A stretch of DNA of 47,306 nucleotides, taken from Methanofollis sp. UBA420 (GTDB lineage: Archaea; Halobacteriota; Methanomicrobia; Methanomicrobiales; Methanofollaceae). The stretch is taken from positions 372,654 through 419,959 of the forward strand of contig NZ_DAGX01000005.1 of NCBI RefSeq assembly GCF_002498315.1. The letters run 5' to 3'. Below the pieces are notes generated by a model. That model was not told where the DNA came from, made no database searches, and saw only the letters and a program-made list of their open reading frames with translations. A program made the translations under genes and the position numbers. Below are positions 9,008-17,427 of the stretch, in pieces (positions within the stretch are counted from its first letter, which is position 1; each line of letters opens with the position of its first letter).

Positions 9008-9457
9008 ATGGCAGAAACAAAACCGAAAGTGACCCTGATTGGGAGATGCCTGGCAGAAAAAGGGCTCGAATTCGTGTACGAGGGGCAGGTGGCCATGTGC
9101 CAGACCTGCAAACTCCTGAAGGTGTGCCACAACCTCCAGCCAGGAAAAAAATACCAGATCGTCGAGATACGGAAGAACACCGATCAGGACTGCCCTATCC
9201 ACCGCGACGGCATCTGCGCCGTCGAGGTGATCGAGGCGCCGATCGTCACCCTCATCCCGGCAGACCGGGCGATCCTCAACTCGACGGTCAGGTATGAACC
9301 TGTCTGCACAAAGACCGACTGCCGGGGTTACCTTCTCTGTCACCCCGACGGCATCATTGAAGGGGAGAAGTACCTTGTCGCAAAGGTGCTCGGCAATGCC
9401 CCCGACGTCTGCGAGAAGGGAAAGAACCTGAAACTCGTCGAACTCAGGCCTGTCTGA
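9008..9457 (+). CDS. UPF0179 family protein
   Basis: Small soluble archaeal protein of 149 aa, function unknown. Many cysteines are in family-typical places: CQTCKLLKVCHNL near residue 35, DCPIHRDGICAVEV near 60-72, and CTKTDCRGYLLCHP near 100, arranged like metal or iron-sulfur ligands. Ribosome binding site GGAGTGATAT just upstream lies in the end of egsA, so the two genes are probably one operon. Its stop codon is immediately followed by the stop codon of the convergent ADP-ribosylglycohydrolase, with no spacer. Confidence 0.88.
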   Translation: MAETKPKVTLIGRCLAEKGLEFVYEGQVAMCQTCKLLKVCHNLQPGKKYQIVEIRKNTDQDCPIHRDGICAVEVIEAPIVTLIPADRAILNSTVRYEPVCTKTDCRGYLLCHPDGIIEGEKYLVAKVLGNAPDVCEKGKNLKLVELRPV

Positions 9458-10342
9458 TCAGGCGTGCTCCGCAGCGGCCCAGAGCCGCTGCGCCAGGGCA
9501 AGGAGCTGGCCGGTGTGCCTGAAACCCACGAGCCAGCGGTGGGGTATGGTGGAAAAACCGTAACAGGCACCGGCAAGGGCACCGGCGATCGCCCCGACGG
9601 TATCAGCGTCGCCCCCCAGGTTGACGGCCCGCAACACCGTCTTTTCAAAACCGTCAGCACTCATGAAGACGGCGACGGCGCAGTGGGTGGTCTGGACGGC
9701 GTCGAGAGAAGGTTCGAGGGGCCAGGCATGGAAGTTCCCGACCCGTTCAAGCACCTCCGGGTTCTCGCAGCGGTCGAGGGCGTGACAGAAGGCGCTGACC
9801 TTCGGCATCCCCCGGCACATCTCCGAGATCATCAGGTTCACGAAGGCCGAGCATTCCCCGGCGACAGGGTCATGGTGAGTGAGGGCCGAGCAGGCAAGGC
9901 TCATCTCTCGCACACGGACAGGCGCATAATAGATCCCGAGCGGCGGCCCACGCATCACGCTCCCGTTGGTCCTGCTCCCCCTGTTATGGATATGAGCGAT
10001 CCGGGCCGCGTCTTCAGGGCTGAAACCCTCCTTAATGAGGGAGAAGACCATCCGCGAGGTGGGGCCGTAGTACTCCGGCGCGCGATCAAAACCCGTAATG
10101 AGGCGTTCTACGAAGTCTTCGGGCAAAAAGCCCCTGCAAAAGACGAGGGACTGGGCCAGCCCCACGGCCTGCAGGGTGTCGTCGGTATATTCGCCCCGTG
10201 TCATGCCGTGGATCCCTCCGCCGACCATATTTGTCACGGTTTTTTCCGGCGGCGGGAGGCCTTCGAGGGGCGCACCCAACGCGTCCCCCACTGCCAGTCC
10301 AAGGAGCGTGCCTGCTGCATTCTGGTAGGGGAATATAAACAT
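9458..10342 (-). CDS. ADP-ribosylglycohydrolase (DraG-like)
   Basis: Family enzymes remove ADP-ribose from proteins or other acceptors using a two-metal site. Seen here: GLAVGDALGAPLEG near the N-terminus, YTDDTLQAV (metal-binding Thr-Asp-Asp) and the C-terminal NLGGDADTVGAIAGALAGA block that supplies the remaining Asp and Thr metal ligands. All key acidic residues are present, so it is probably active. Its substrate is unknown; no ADP-ribosyltransferase is next to it and no nitrogenase genes are in the window. Start is uncertain: TTG (10348), GTG (10345) and ATG (10342) are consecutive in frame behind a GGAGGTTGAT site; I give the ATG. Confidence 0.9.
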   Translation of the reverse strand: MFIFPYQNAAGTLLGLAVGDALGAPLEGLPPPEKTVTNMVGGGIHGMTRGEYTDDTLQAVGLAQSLVFCRGFLPEDFVERLITGFDRAPEYYGPTSRMVFSLIKEGFSPEDAARIAHIHNRGSRTNGSVMRGPPLGIYYAPVRVREMSLACSALTHHDPVAGECSAFVNLMISEMCRGMPKVSAFCHALDRCENPEVLERVGNFHAWPLEPSLDAVQTTHCAVAVFMSADGFEKTVLRAVNLGGDADTVGAIAGALAGACYGFSTIPHRWLVGFRHTGQLLALAQRLWAAAEHA

Positions 10343-10399
10343 CACCAATAAGTTATATCAACCTCCGAAAAAATGTATTTTTTGAAGTTAGGTGATTGC

Positions 10400-10672
10400 G
10401 TGCAGAAGGAAGAGTTGCTCCATTTACACATGTTGCTGATGCACATCAAGAAGTATTACGAGACCACCACAGGAGAGGAGGTCTACACCCCCGACTATGA
10501 TGTGCTTCATGTATCCCCTGCCCATATCCACAAGAACAAGATCACTCATAAAAAAGCGATCCTCGCCCTTGGTGAAGACCTCGTTCACCAGCTGCGGACA
10601 ACCCCACACCTCCGCCAGCTGGAGAACATGCACGAAGCGACCACTAATGAGGTCGTAATGCAAGAACATTAA
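10400..10672 (+). CDS. UPF0058 family protein
   Basis: Small archaeal protein of 90 aa with the family N-terminus MQKEELLHLHMLLMHIKKYY and a downstream HVSPAHIHKNKITHKKAILAL segment; largely helical, function unknown. I place the start at GTG 10400, directly after AGGTGAT, since this gives the standard family N-terminus; the ATG at 10373 would add nine atypical residues. It precedes elp3 by 5 bases and is probably the first gene of the elp3-priS-gins operon. Confidence 0.85.
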   Translation: MQKEELLHLHMLLMHIKKYYETTTGEEVYTPDYDVLHVSPAHIHKNKITHKKAILALGEDLVHQLRTTPHLRQLENMHEATTNEVVMQEH

Positions 10673-10677
10673 CCGGT

Positions 10678-12249
10678 ATGGATGATGTCGAAATCTACCG
10701 GGAGATAATCTCCCGGATCTCTTCTTCCCCCTGCGACCCCGCAGACCTCCAGCGGATCAAGATCGAGGTCTGTCGGGAGCACAGTTGTGCGGTGGTCCCA
10801 AAAAACTCTGCCATTCTTGCCGCAGCCACCCCACAAGAGGCAAAGCGGCTCCGTCGCCTCCTCCTGGTCAAGCCGACGCGGACGATCTCAGGCGTCGCCC
10901 CGGTGGCCGTGATGACCTCGCCCGCACCCTGTCCGCACGGGAAATGTCTCCCCTGCCCGGGCGGGCCTGACCACCCCTTCCACTCGCCCCAGAGTTATAC
11001 GGGGCAGGAACCTGCGGCCCTGCGGGGCGCCCAGAACGGGTACGACCCCTATGAACAGGTGCAGGCGCGTCTCTCCCAGCTTGAGGCCCTCGGCCACTAT
11101 GTGGACAAGGCCGAACTGATCGTGATGGGCGGGACGATCACGGCACGGCCACGGGAGTACCAGGAAGAGTTTGTCGCATCCTGTATCCATGCAATGAACG
11201 AGTACGGCACCGGGACGCACCGGCCCCTCCCCCCCATGGACGAGGTCTTCGCCGGGAACGAGCGCGCGGGGGTGCGGTGCATCGCCGCCACTTTCGAGAC
11301 GCGGCCAGACTGGTGCCGGAGGGAGCACATTAACGGCATGCTCGACCTCGGGGTGACCAAGGTGGAGCTCGGGGTCCAGCACACCGACGACGGGATCCTC
11401 GCCTTCAACAGACGGGGCTGTACTGTCGGGGACGCCGTGGAGGCAAACACAATGCTCCGCAATGCCGGGATCAAGGTCGGTTTCCATATCATGCCGAACC
11501 TGCCCGGGAGCGACCTCGAAGAGGACAGGGAGATGTTCCGGACCCTCTTCGACGACGAACGGTTCAGGCCGGACTTCCTGAAGATTTACCCGACGCTCGT
11601 CACGCCGGGATCGGAGATCGAAGCGCTCTGGCAACGCGGCGAGTATGCACCGTACCCGGAAGACGATCTGGTCGGGCTCATCGCCCATGCGAAGGCCCTC
11701 CTCCCCGAGTATGTCCGTCTCCAGCGGGTCCAGCGCGACATCCCGGCACGACTGATCGTGGCCGGGTCGCACCACTCCAACTTCAGGCAGCTCGCGCAGG
11801 AACGGCTCAGGGCAGAGGGGGGGACATGCCGGTGCATCAGGTGCCGGGAGGCCGGCCGGCACCCGGCCGGTGCTGAACCGTCCTTCCGCGACCTCGCATA
11901 CCGGTGCTGCGGCGGCGAGGAGCACTTCATCCAGGCCGAATCAGGGGACGCCCTGATCGGGTTTGCGCGCCTCAGGTACCCGGGCGAAACCTTCAGAGTC
12001 GAGCTTGATGGGGCTGCCCTCCTGCGCGAACTCCATGTGTACGGGATGATGGTCCCGATCGGAGAGGACGGCGAGAAGGGAGAGTTCCAGCACCGGAGTT
12101 TTGGCAAAGAACTTCTTGCCAGGGCCGAAGAGATGGCGGCGGAGAAGGGATACGAAAAGCTCGCCATCAACAGCGGTATCGGGGTCCGCCCATACTACCG
12201 GAGTCAGGACTATGAACGTGAAGGTCCATACATGGTAAAGAGGCTTTGA
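10678..12249 (+). CDS. elp3: tRNA uridine-34 carboxymethyl-modifying radical SAM enzyme Elp3
   Basis: Archaeal Elp3 (523 aa) adds the carboxymethyl-type group at C5 of wobble uridine in tRNA; archaea do this without the other Elongator subunits. The N-terminal part binds tRNA; the radical SAM 4Fe-4S cysteines are Cys85, Cys90 and Cys93 in CPHGKCLPCPGG. A zinc-like cysteine group (CRCIRCREAG, CCGGEEH) lies near 380-415 and a GNAT acetyltransferase domain fills the C-terminus (GEKGEFQHRSFGKELLARAE, the acetyl-CoA loop). Its stop overlaps the priS start (TGATG). Confidence 0.95.
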   Translation: MDDVEIYREIISRISSSPCDPADLQRIKIEVCREHSCAVVPKNSAILAAATPQEAKRLRRLLLVKPTRTISGVAPVAVMTSPAPCPHGKCLPCPGGPDHPFHSPQSYTGQEPAALRGAQNGYDPYEQVQARLSQLEALGHYVDKAELIVMGGTITARPREYQEEFVASCIHAMNEYGTGTHRPLPPMDEVFAGNERAGVRCIAATFETRPDWCRREHINGMLDLGVTKVELGVQHTDDGILAFNRRGCTVGDAVEANTMLRNAGIKVGFHIMPNLPGSDLEEDREMFRTLFDDERFRPDFLKIYPTLVTPGSEIEALWQRGEYAPYPEDDLVGLIAHAKALLPEYVRLQRVQRDIPARLIVAGSHHSNFRQLAQERLRAEGGTCRCIRCREAGRHPAGAEPSFRDLAYRCCGGEEHFIQAESGDALIGFARLRYPGETFRVELDGAALLRELHVYGMMVPIGEDGEKGEFQHRSFGKELLARAEEMAAEKGYEKLAINSGIGVRPYYRSQDYEREGPYMVKRL

Positions 12250-13385
12250 TGAAACCCGCAACCCTCGAATTCGTCCGGCAACGCTTCATGTCGTATTACC
12301 AGCAGGGTCACCTCAGTGTCCCGCCGGCGCTCGAACACCGGGAGTGGGGGTTCATCTTCTTCGACGCAAAGCCCGAAGTGCGGATGCGGCGGCACCTCGG
12401 CTTCGGCTCACGGGACGAGTGTCTGGAGTACATCAGGTCGATGGTCCCGGCCCATGCCTATTATTCGACGGCGTACTACACGAACCCGGCCGCGGGGACG
12501 ATGGGGGAGAAGGGATGGACAGGGGCCGACCTGATCTTCGACATCGACGCCGACCACCTCATCCGCGGCGTGCCCTATGATGCCATGCTCGCCCGGGTGA
12601 AGGAGGAGACAGAGAAACTCCTCGACATGCTCACCGGTGAACTCGGCTTTTCGGCGCGCACCCTCTCCCTTGTCTTCTCGGGCGGGCGGGGCTACCATGT
12701 CCATGTGCGCGACCCGAGGGTGAGGAGTTGGGAGAGCCGCGAACGGCGCGAGGTCGTGGACTACCTCTGCGGGACCGGAATCGAGCCGCAGATGCTCTTC
12801 GCCGCGGGGAACGGATCTTCCGGGTGGCAGAGGCGTTTTTCCGTCGCCATGAAGATCTACGCGGACCGGCTTCTCGCCGGCGGCGAGAAGGCCGCCCTGA
12901 AACACCTCAAGGGAATGAAAGGGGTCGGCGAGACCTATGCCGGCCGGTTCCTCGGGGCCTTGCAGAACTTCGGCGGCGACGAGAAGGAGCGCCCCACCGA
13001 CGCACTCCTCACCTCACCGGTGATGCAGACTCTTCTCTCCGCGGAAGGGGGCGAACTGCTTCCCCTCCTCAAAAGTCAGGCGGCCCTCGTCGATGAACCG
13101 GTGACGACCGACATCAAACGGCTGATCAGGATGCCGACCTCCCTCCACGGCGGGAGCGGCCTCCGGGTCGTCGAGATCCCGCCTGCTGACCTCGCCGACT
13201 TCGACCCCCTTGTCGACGCCGTCGTCTTCGGGGAGCGCGAGGTGAAGATCGATCTTGCCTTCCCGCTCGCGATGCCGATTCTCGGGAACACCTGGAAACT
13301 GAGAAAAGGTACGAACGTCGTCCCCGAAGCTCTCGCGGTTTTCCTCTGCTGCCGCGGGATCGCCGAGATCGGAGGCAGGGCATGA
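12249..13385 (+). CDS. priS: DNA primase small (catalytic) subunit
   Basis: Catalytic subunit of the archaeal-eukaryotic primase that makes RNA/DNA primers. The catalytic aspartates are in LIFDIDADHL, about residues 98-102 from this start, and the nucleotide-binding SGGRGYHVHVRD motif follows near 160. Length (378 aa) is normal. An ATG start overlaps the elp3 stop; a TTG one codon earlier is less likely. It is followed by GINS with a 4-base ATGA overlap, linking primase and the replicative helicase factor. The large subunit PriL is not in this window. Confidence 0.95.
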   Translation: MKPATLEFVRQRFMSYYQQGHLSVPPALEHREWGFIFFDAKPEVRMRRHLGFGSRDECLEYIRSMVPAHAYYSTAYYTNPAAGTMGEKGWTGADLIFDIDADHLIRGVPYDAMLARVKEETEKLLDMLTGELGFSARTLSLVFSGGRGYHVHVRDPRVRSWESRERREVVDYLCGTGIEPQMLFAAGNGSSGWQRRFSVAMKIYADRLLAGGEKAALKHLKGMKGVGETYAGRFLGALQNFGGDEKERPTDALLTSPVMQTLLSAEGGELLPLLKSQAALVDEPVTTDIKRLIRMPTSLHGGSGLRVVEIPPADLADFDPLVDAVVFGEREVKIDLAFPLAMPILGNTWKLRKGTNVVPEALAVFLCCRGIAEIGGRA

Positions 13386-14077
13386 GCGACTTCCTCAATG
13401 ACATCCGCCTGATCGTCTGGAACGAGAAGGAGAGCGGAAAACTCTCCGAGATCCCCGGCGACCTCTTCAGAAACGGACAGAAGAGCCTTGAAGAGATCCA
13501 GGCGCGTATCAGGGAGTTTGCCAACCCGCTCTCCGAGGAGGCGGCAGAACTCCTCGACCAGTACCACAGTACCCGGGAAACGCTCAACACGATCATCAAA
13601 CTCCGCCTCAAGAAGATCCTCAAACTTGCCGAGGCCCAGATCGAGGAGCGGTACTATGACAAGGAGGAGGTGAAACTGATGCTCCCTCCCGAGCGGGCCA
13701 TGTTCGACGCAGTCTGCCGGGAGATCGGCGTCTGCCGGGACACCCTCATGGGAGAGCCCGGAGGAGAGGCGGCCGTCGTGAAAGAGGTCATCAAGGAAGA
13801 CCTCCCGGCAGAGATAGGCACACCCTTCGATTTCGGGGAGGAGGCCTTCTTTGAGGATGAGGGTCCGGTGGCGCCGGCGGCACCCGAAGAGAAAGCCGCA
13901 GCCGAAGCCACAGACAAAACCGCCGTCGTACTCATGAAGCAGGATGTGCCAGGATTCATGGGGCTCGACGGCCGGACGTACGCCCTCGAGGAGGAGGACA
14001 TCGTCACCCTTCCGAAGGGGAACGCGGAGGTCCTCTGCGAACGCAACATAGCCTTAAATATAAGGCTTATCAAATAA
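13382..14077 (+). CDS. GINS complex subunit (Gins51/Gins15 type)
   Basis: Subunit of the archaeal GINS complex, which binds MCM helicase and GAN/Cdc45-like nuclease at the replication fork. The protein of 231 aa has the helical A-domain first (FLNDIRLIVWNEKES through RLKKILKLAEAQIEERYYDK) and, after an acidic Ala/Glu-rich linker (about 140-180), a small C-terminal B-domain (VPGFMGLDGRTYALEEEDIVTLPKGNAEVLCE). This order, with B-domain last, is that of Gins51. The pairing with priS is a conserved archaeal arrangement. The last codons contain an inverted repeat that overlaps a possible TATA element for the downstream L44e gene. Confidence 0.9.
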   Translation: MSDFLNDIRLIVWNEKESGKLSEIPGDLFRNGQKSLEEIQARIREFANPLSEEAAELLDQYHSTRETLNTIIKLRLKKILKLAEAQIEERYYDKEEVKLMLPPERAMFDAVCREIGVCRDTLMGEPGGEAAVVKEVIKEDLPAEIGTPFDFGEEAFFEDEGPVAPAAPEEKAAAEATDKTAVVLMKQDVPGFMGLDGRTYALEEEDIVTLPKGNAEVLCERNIALNIRLIK

Positions 14078-14230
14078 TACAGGTATTCGAGAGAATAGTT
14101 TCGGAATATGGCCGCGGAAAAAATCTTCCGGATCTTTGCCGGTTTGGGATTTCCCGCGGGGAAAAGCGTATTCCGGCACTGCCGAAACGGCCCGTAACCG
14201 GGCCGAAAGAGATCACGAGGGGCTTATATC
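14078..14230 (+). promoter_or_regulatory. Leader of rpl44e with strong hairpin
   Basis: The spacer between gins and rpl44e is longer than any other in this operon. It holds a perfect hairpin CGGCCCG-TAAC-CGGGCCG (14188-14205) and other short GC-rich pairings upstream (for example around TTCCGG repeats). Just before it, the end of gins contains AGCCTTA/TAAGGCT arms (14050-14067) around AAATATAAG, which may act as a TATA box. This suggests an internal promoter and a structured leader in front of the ribosomal protein genes. Confidence 0.45.
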
Positions 14231-14509
14231 ATGAAGATGCCAGCAAAATTCAAGGCCTACTGTCCGTTCTGCAGATCGCACGAGACGCATGAAGTTGAAA
14301 AGGTGAAAAAGGGACGCACCAGCGGCCTGCACTGGATCGACCGGCAGAAGGCGCGCAGAGGTAAAGTAGGTAACATGGGCAAGTACTCCAAGGTGCCCGG
14401 CGGCGACAAGCCGACCAAGAAGGTCAATGTCAGGTACCGCTGCACGAAGTGCGGGAAGGCGCACCTCCGCGCAGGCTGGAGATCAGGCAAATTCGAAATT
14501 GTGGAGTGA
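14231..14509 (+). CDS. rpl44e: Ribosomal protein L44e
   Basis: Large-subunit ribosomal protein, 92 aa, present in archaea and eukaryotes. Zinc-binding pairs CPFC (residues 11-14) and CTKC (about 74-77) bracket a basic body (KKGRTSGLHWIDRQKARRGK, GNMGKYSKVPGGDKPTKKV). The start is preceded by GAGGGGC. S27e follows after 5 bases. Confidence 0.97.
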   Translation: MKMPAKFKAYCPFCRSHETHEVEKVKKGRTSGLHWIDRQKARRGKVGNMGKYSKVPGGDKPTKKVNVRYRCTKCGKAHLRAGWRSGKFEIVE

Positions 14510-14514
14510 GAGAT

Positions 14515-14703
14515 ATGGTACGTCAGCACCGTGAAAACAGAAGCAAATTCCTCAGGGTCAAGTGCCCGGACTGCGAAAATGAACAGGTGATCTTCGAGAA
14601 GGCCAGCACGGTCGTGGACTGTGCAGTCTGCGGGCATGTGCTCGCCGAGCCGACCGGCGGGAAGGCAAAGATCAACGCAGAGATCAAGGCCGAACTCCAG
14701 TGA
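14515..14703 (+). CDS. rps27e: Ribosomal protein S27e
   Basis: Small-subunit zinc-ribbon ribosomal protein of 62 aa. CPDC (about residues 18-21) and CAVC (about 37-40) form the zinc site; FLRVKCPDCENEQVIF is family-typical. I chose the ATG at 14515 (MVRQHRENRSKF) with GTGAGAGAT just upstream; the longer frame from 14449 overlaps L44e and is artificial. Confidence 0.96.
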   Translation: MVRQHRENRSKFLRVKCPDCENEQVIFEKASTVVDCAVCGHVLAEPTGGKAKINAEIKAELQ

Positions 14704-14712
14704 GACCGTCCG

Positions 14713-15501
14713 ATGCATGAACTGAATGAATGGCCGGAAGAAAGCGAACTCGTCGTTTGTACGGTAGAGGACGTTAAGGACTTCGTGGCATTTGTGCGTC
14801 TGGACGAATACGAGAACAAGAAAGGGCTCATCCACATCTCCGAGGTCGCCACCGGCTGGATCAAGCATATCCGCGACTTTGTCCGTGAAGGGCAGAAGAT
14901 CGTCTGCAAGGTGCTCAATGTCGACGCCGACCGCGGGCACATCGATCTCTCCCTCAAGGACGTCAACGACCACCAGAGGCGGGAAAAGATCCAGGAGTGG
15001 AAGAACGAGCAGAAGGCCGAGAAGTGGATCGGTTTTGTCGCCAATGACACCGGCGCCGACCTCCATACGATCACAGAGGCCTTTTACTCCTCCTACGGCC
15101 TGCTGTACCCGGCTTTCGAGGATATCGTCATAAGCGGCGAAGCGACCCTCACAAAATTCGGTTTCTCAAAGCAGGTCAACGACGCTCTGCTGGTCGTCGC
15201 CAACGAGAACGTGAAGATCCCGAAGGTGACGATCACCGGCACCCTTGTCCTCTCATCGACGAAACCTGACGGCGTGAACATCATCAGGCGGGCTCTCAGG
15301 AGCGCACAGCCGAAGATCGACGATGTCGATATCGAACTCACCTATTTCGGTGCGCCGAATTACCGGGTCAAGGTCACCGCCCCGGACTATAAGCGGGCTG
15401 AGAAAGCCATCGAGAAGGCTTCCAGATCCGCGATCGGCGTCATGGAGCGGGCGGGCGACACCGGCAAGTTCGTCAGAAAACAAAAGGCAAAGAGTGCATG
15501 A
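14713..15501 (+). CDS. eif2a: Translation initiation factor aIF2, alpha subunit
   Basis: Part of the aIF2 heterotrimer that carries initiator Met-tRNA to the ribosome. The protein of 262 aa has an N-terminal S1/OB domain (GELVVCTVEDV-like start, GLIHISEVATGWIKHIRDFV, GHIDLSLKDV), a helical middle domain and the C-terminal alpha-beta domain that binds the gamma subunit (KIDDVDIELTYFGAPNYRVKV). Its stop overlaps the nop10 start (ATGA). Grouping with L44e, S27e and Nop10 is the standard archaeal order. Confidence 0.97.
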   Translation: MHELNEWPEESELVVCTVEDVKDFVAFVRLDEYENKKGLIHISEVATGWIKHIRDFVREGQKIVCKVLNVDADRGHIDLSLKDVNDHQRREKIQEWKNEQKAEKWIGFVANDTGADLHTITEAFYSSYGLLYPAFEDIVISGEATLTKFGFSKQVNDALLVVANENVKIPKVTITGTLVLSSTKPDGVNIIRRALRSAQPKIDDVDIELTYFGAPNYRVKVTAPDYKRAEKAIEKASRSAIGVMERAGDTGKFVRKQKAKSA

Positions 15502-15659
15502 GCGGGCGGATCAGGTATTGCGAGCATGACCGCCGCTATACCCTATTTTTAACCTGCCCGATCTGCGGGTCGCCGACACGGTCGGCTCACCCCGCACGGT
15601 ATTCACCGCAGGACCGGTACGGTGACTACCGGAGAGAGGCAAAACGATGGATGACATAA
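15498..15659 (+). CDS. nop10: H/ACA RNP component Nop10
   Basis: Protein of 53 aa, part of the H/ACA ribonucleoprotein that guides pseudouridylation of RNA with Cbf5. Typical features are RIRYC, RRYTLFLTCPICG and a C-terminal YSPQDRYGDYRREAKR helix-forming segment. Usual archaeal Nop10 has a CxxC-YTL-CPxCG zinc ribbon; here the first pair reads CEHD (Cys8, His10, Asp11), so one Cys ligand is replaced by His or Asp. It starts on the ATGA overlap with aIF2-alpha and ends 13 bases inside the next gene. Confidence 0.93.
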   Translation: MSGRIRYCEHDRRYTLFLTCPICGSPTRSAHPARYSPQDRYGDYRREAKRWMT

Positions 15660-16393
15660 ATATTGACTTTTTAACAGAAGACGAGGTCAAGGCCGATGTC
15701 CTCATCGAAGGACTGCCGGGCATCGGACAGGTCGGCAAACTCGTCGTCGAGCACATGATCCAGGAGCTCGGGGCTGAGAAGATCGTCGACATCACCTCCA
15801 TCTTCCTCCCGCCGCAGGTGCTCATCGAACCCGGCGGACGTGTCCGCCTCCCGAACAACGAGGTGTACCTCTGGAAGAACGACGAAGGGCAATCGATCGC
15901 TTTCCTCATTGGTGACTTCCAGAGCACCTCGAACGAGGGGCACTACCTCCTCTGCGAGGCCTACCTCGACATCGCCGAGGAGCTCGGGGTGAAGAGGATC
16001 TACACCCTCGGCGGCTATGGTGTCGGCCACCTCACCGAGGAGTCGAGAGTCCTCGGGGCGGCCAACGACGAGAGCCTTGCCGCAGGGATCGTCGTCGCCG
16101 GGGGCGTCATGACCGGCGAGGAGCCCGGCGGGATCGTCGGTGCTTCGGGTCTGCTTCTCGGCCTTGCTGCCATGCGGGATATCGAGGGGATCTGCCTGAT
16201 GGGTGAGACACCGGGATATGTCGTCGACCCGAAGAGCGCAACCGCCGTCCTTGCCGTCCTCTGCCGTCTCCTCGGGATCACGGTCGACGCCACCCGGCTT
16301 GCCGAGCATGCCGCCGAGGTGGAGAAGATCCTGGCGAAGTACGAAGAGATGGAAAAAGGGCGGGAAGAAGAAAAACTGACCTATATCGGATAA
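15647..16393 (+). CDS. PAC2 family proteasome assembly chaperone homologue
   Basis: Protein of 248 aa with the PAC2 fold: DVLIEGLPGIGQVGKLVVEH at the N-terminus, a central LGGYGVGHLTEESRVLGAAND block and GIVGASGLLLGLAAMRDIEGICLMGETPGY. Archaeal PAC2 proteins (PbaA-like) can bind the 20S proteasome, though their exact job is still debated. A short C-terminal helix rich in Glu and Lys ends in a hydrophobic-Tyr-type tail (LTYIG), reminiscent of C-terminal proteasome-docking tails. It ends the information operon and is followed by two long T runs. Confidence 0.93.
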   Translation: MDDINIDFLTEDEVKADVLIEGLPGIGQVGKLVVEHMIQELGAEKIVDITSIFLPPQVLIEPGGRVRLPNNEVYLWKNDEGQSIAFLIGDFQSTSNEGHYLLCEAYLDIAEELGVKRIYTLGGYGVGHLTEESRVLGAANDESLAAGIVVAGGVMTGEEPGGIVGASGLLLGLAAMRDIEGICLMGETPGYVVDPKSATAVLAVLCRLLGITVDATRLAEHAAEVEKILAKYEEMEKGREEEKLTYIG

Positions 16394-16410
16394 TTTTTTT
16401 CTCTTTTTTT
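16394..16410 (+). terminator. Poly-T terminator of the elp3-PAC2 operon
   Basis: Two runs of T (about eight and seven) separated by CTC follow the PAC2 stop directly. Archaeal RNA polymerase terminates on such U-rich tracts without needing a hairpin. Confidence 0.75.
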
Positions 16411-16416
16411 AAGGCG

Positions 16417-16509
16417 CGTTCATTGCACGGACGAGCGATAGCGAGTTTGAGAAAGTGAAAAATGCAGAGCATTTTCCTGAACAGGCAAATGTTTCATTTG
16501 CCATGAACG
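16417..16509 (+). other. Nested inverted repeats, possible structured RNA or operator
   Basis: An outer inverted repeat CGTTCAT (16417-16423) / ATGAACG (16503-16509) encloses two perfect inner hairpins: AAAATGC-AGA-GCATTTT (16459-16475) and GGCAAATG-TTT-CATTTGCC (16484-16502). Together they could fold as a three-way junction. It sits between two convergent genes, outside coding sequence. It might be a small RNA, a protein-binding site or a remnant of a mobile repeat. Confidence 0.4.
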
Positions 16510-16590
16510 GGAAAATCAGGCTTTGTAAATCTTACCCGGGACCCGACGCCGCACTCCCGCGGGATCTCTCCGGAACCCTGGTGCGCCGAT

Positions 16591-17217
16591 TCATAGGGAT
16601 AGTATCGAACTGCTTTCTACAAAGGCCCCGGCAAACATCAAACACAGTCCGGAGACTGCACACGCTATCTCCGATTTTTTTAAACGAATCTCCTTGATAG
16701 GAGTATTGATAACTTCTTTGCCATTTGTTTTCACAATAGCAATGCGGGCGGTGGCGCACATAACCAGTACCTGCCCCATCATTTCCCATAATCCCCCACG
16801 ATGCGCAAGATCGAACATCCTCAGCAACCGGCCGGGCAGATCGGGTGCAATGCTTGCCACGGTGAAAGACCAGGTGCCGAGGGTTATTGCATTGGTGGCA
16901 AATTGCAGTCCGAGGGCAAGATAGCCACAGGGAATAAACCCATTGTTTCTGTTGAAGAATGCAAACAGGTTCCCGATGACAATAAATACAACGGAGAGGA
17001 GGTTGAAGGAAAAAATCTGTACTGTCGATGTGAATAGATTGGTTGACGTTTCAAAGTCCGTAAGAGAATTTTTGTTCATTAAAAACTCTTCAGGCAGCAG
17101 ATAATAACTGAGAACTGTCAGCGTGAAAAAGAAGGCGAAGTAGAGGACGACCGCCAGTATAATGCGGACGGAAAGCCTTTCATCGACCAGATGCTGTTTG
17201 AGTTTTTCGTGGAACAT
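16591..17217 (-). CDS. Uncharacterised multi-span membrane protein
   Basis: About 208 aa with four or five hydrophobic segments (for example LAVVLYFAFFFTLTVLSYYL, FNLLSVVFIVIGNLFAFF, CGYLALGLQFATNAITLG, and a C-terminal span before LMFAGAFVESSSILSL). The central two spans weakly resemble the SpoIIM arrangement, but I do not assign it. I favour the ATG at 17217, preceded by TGGAG; ATGs at 17232 and 17274 are possible. Its G+C is lower than that of neighbouring operons and it stands alone, so it may have been acquired or be a lineage-specific gene. Confidence 0.65.
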   Translation of the reverse strand: MFHEKLKQHLVDERLSVRIILAVVLYFAFFFTLTVLSYYLLPEEFLMNKNSLTDFETSTNLFTSTVQIFSFNLLSVVFIVIGNLFAFFNRNNGFIPCGYLALGLQFATNAITLGTWSFTVASIAPDLPGRLLRMFDLAHRGGLWEMMGQVLVMCATARIAIVKTNGKEVINTPIKEIRLKKSEIACAVSGLCLMFAGAFVESSSILSL

Positions 17218-17427
17218 ATTTTCTCCACTCATCAGGAGTACTTTTTGCGGAATTATGAGATGAGATCTATCCACTGAAGATATAAGAGATTGGAAAAAGT
17301 GTCGATTATACTCCCTTCATGTCAGACACACCCCTTCCTGACCAGATGCCCGGAGCCCCTGCCCTCTCTCCTCCACACCTCCGGCATAGACTAATGTCGA
17401 TAGACGGCAGAATAATCTGCCAGAACC

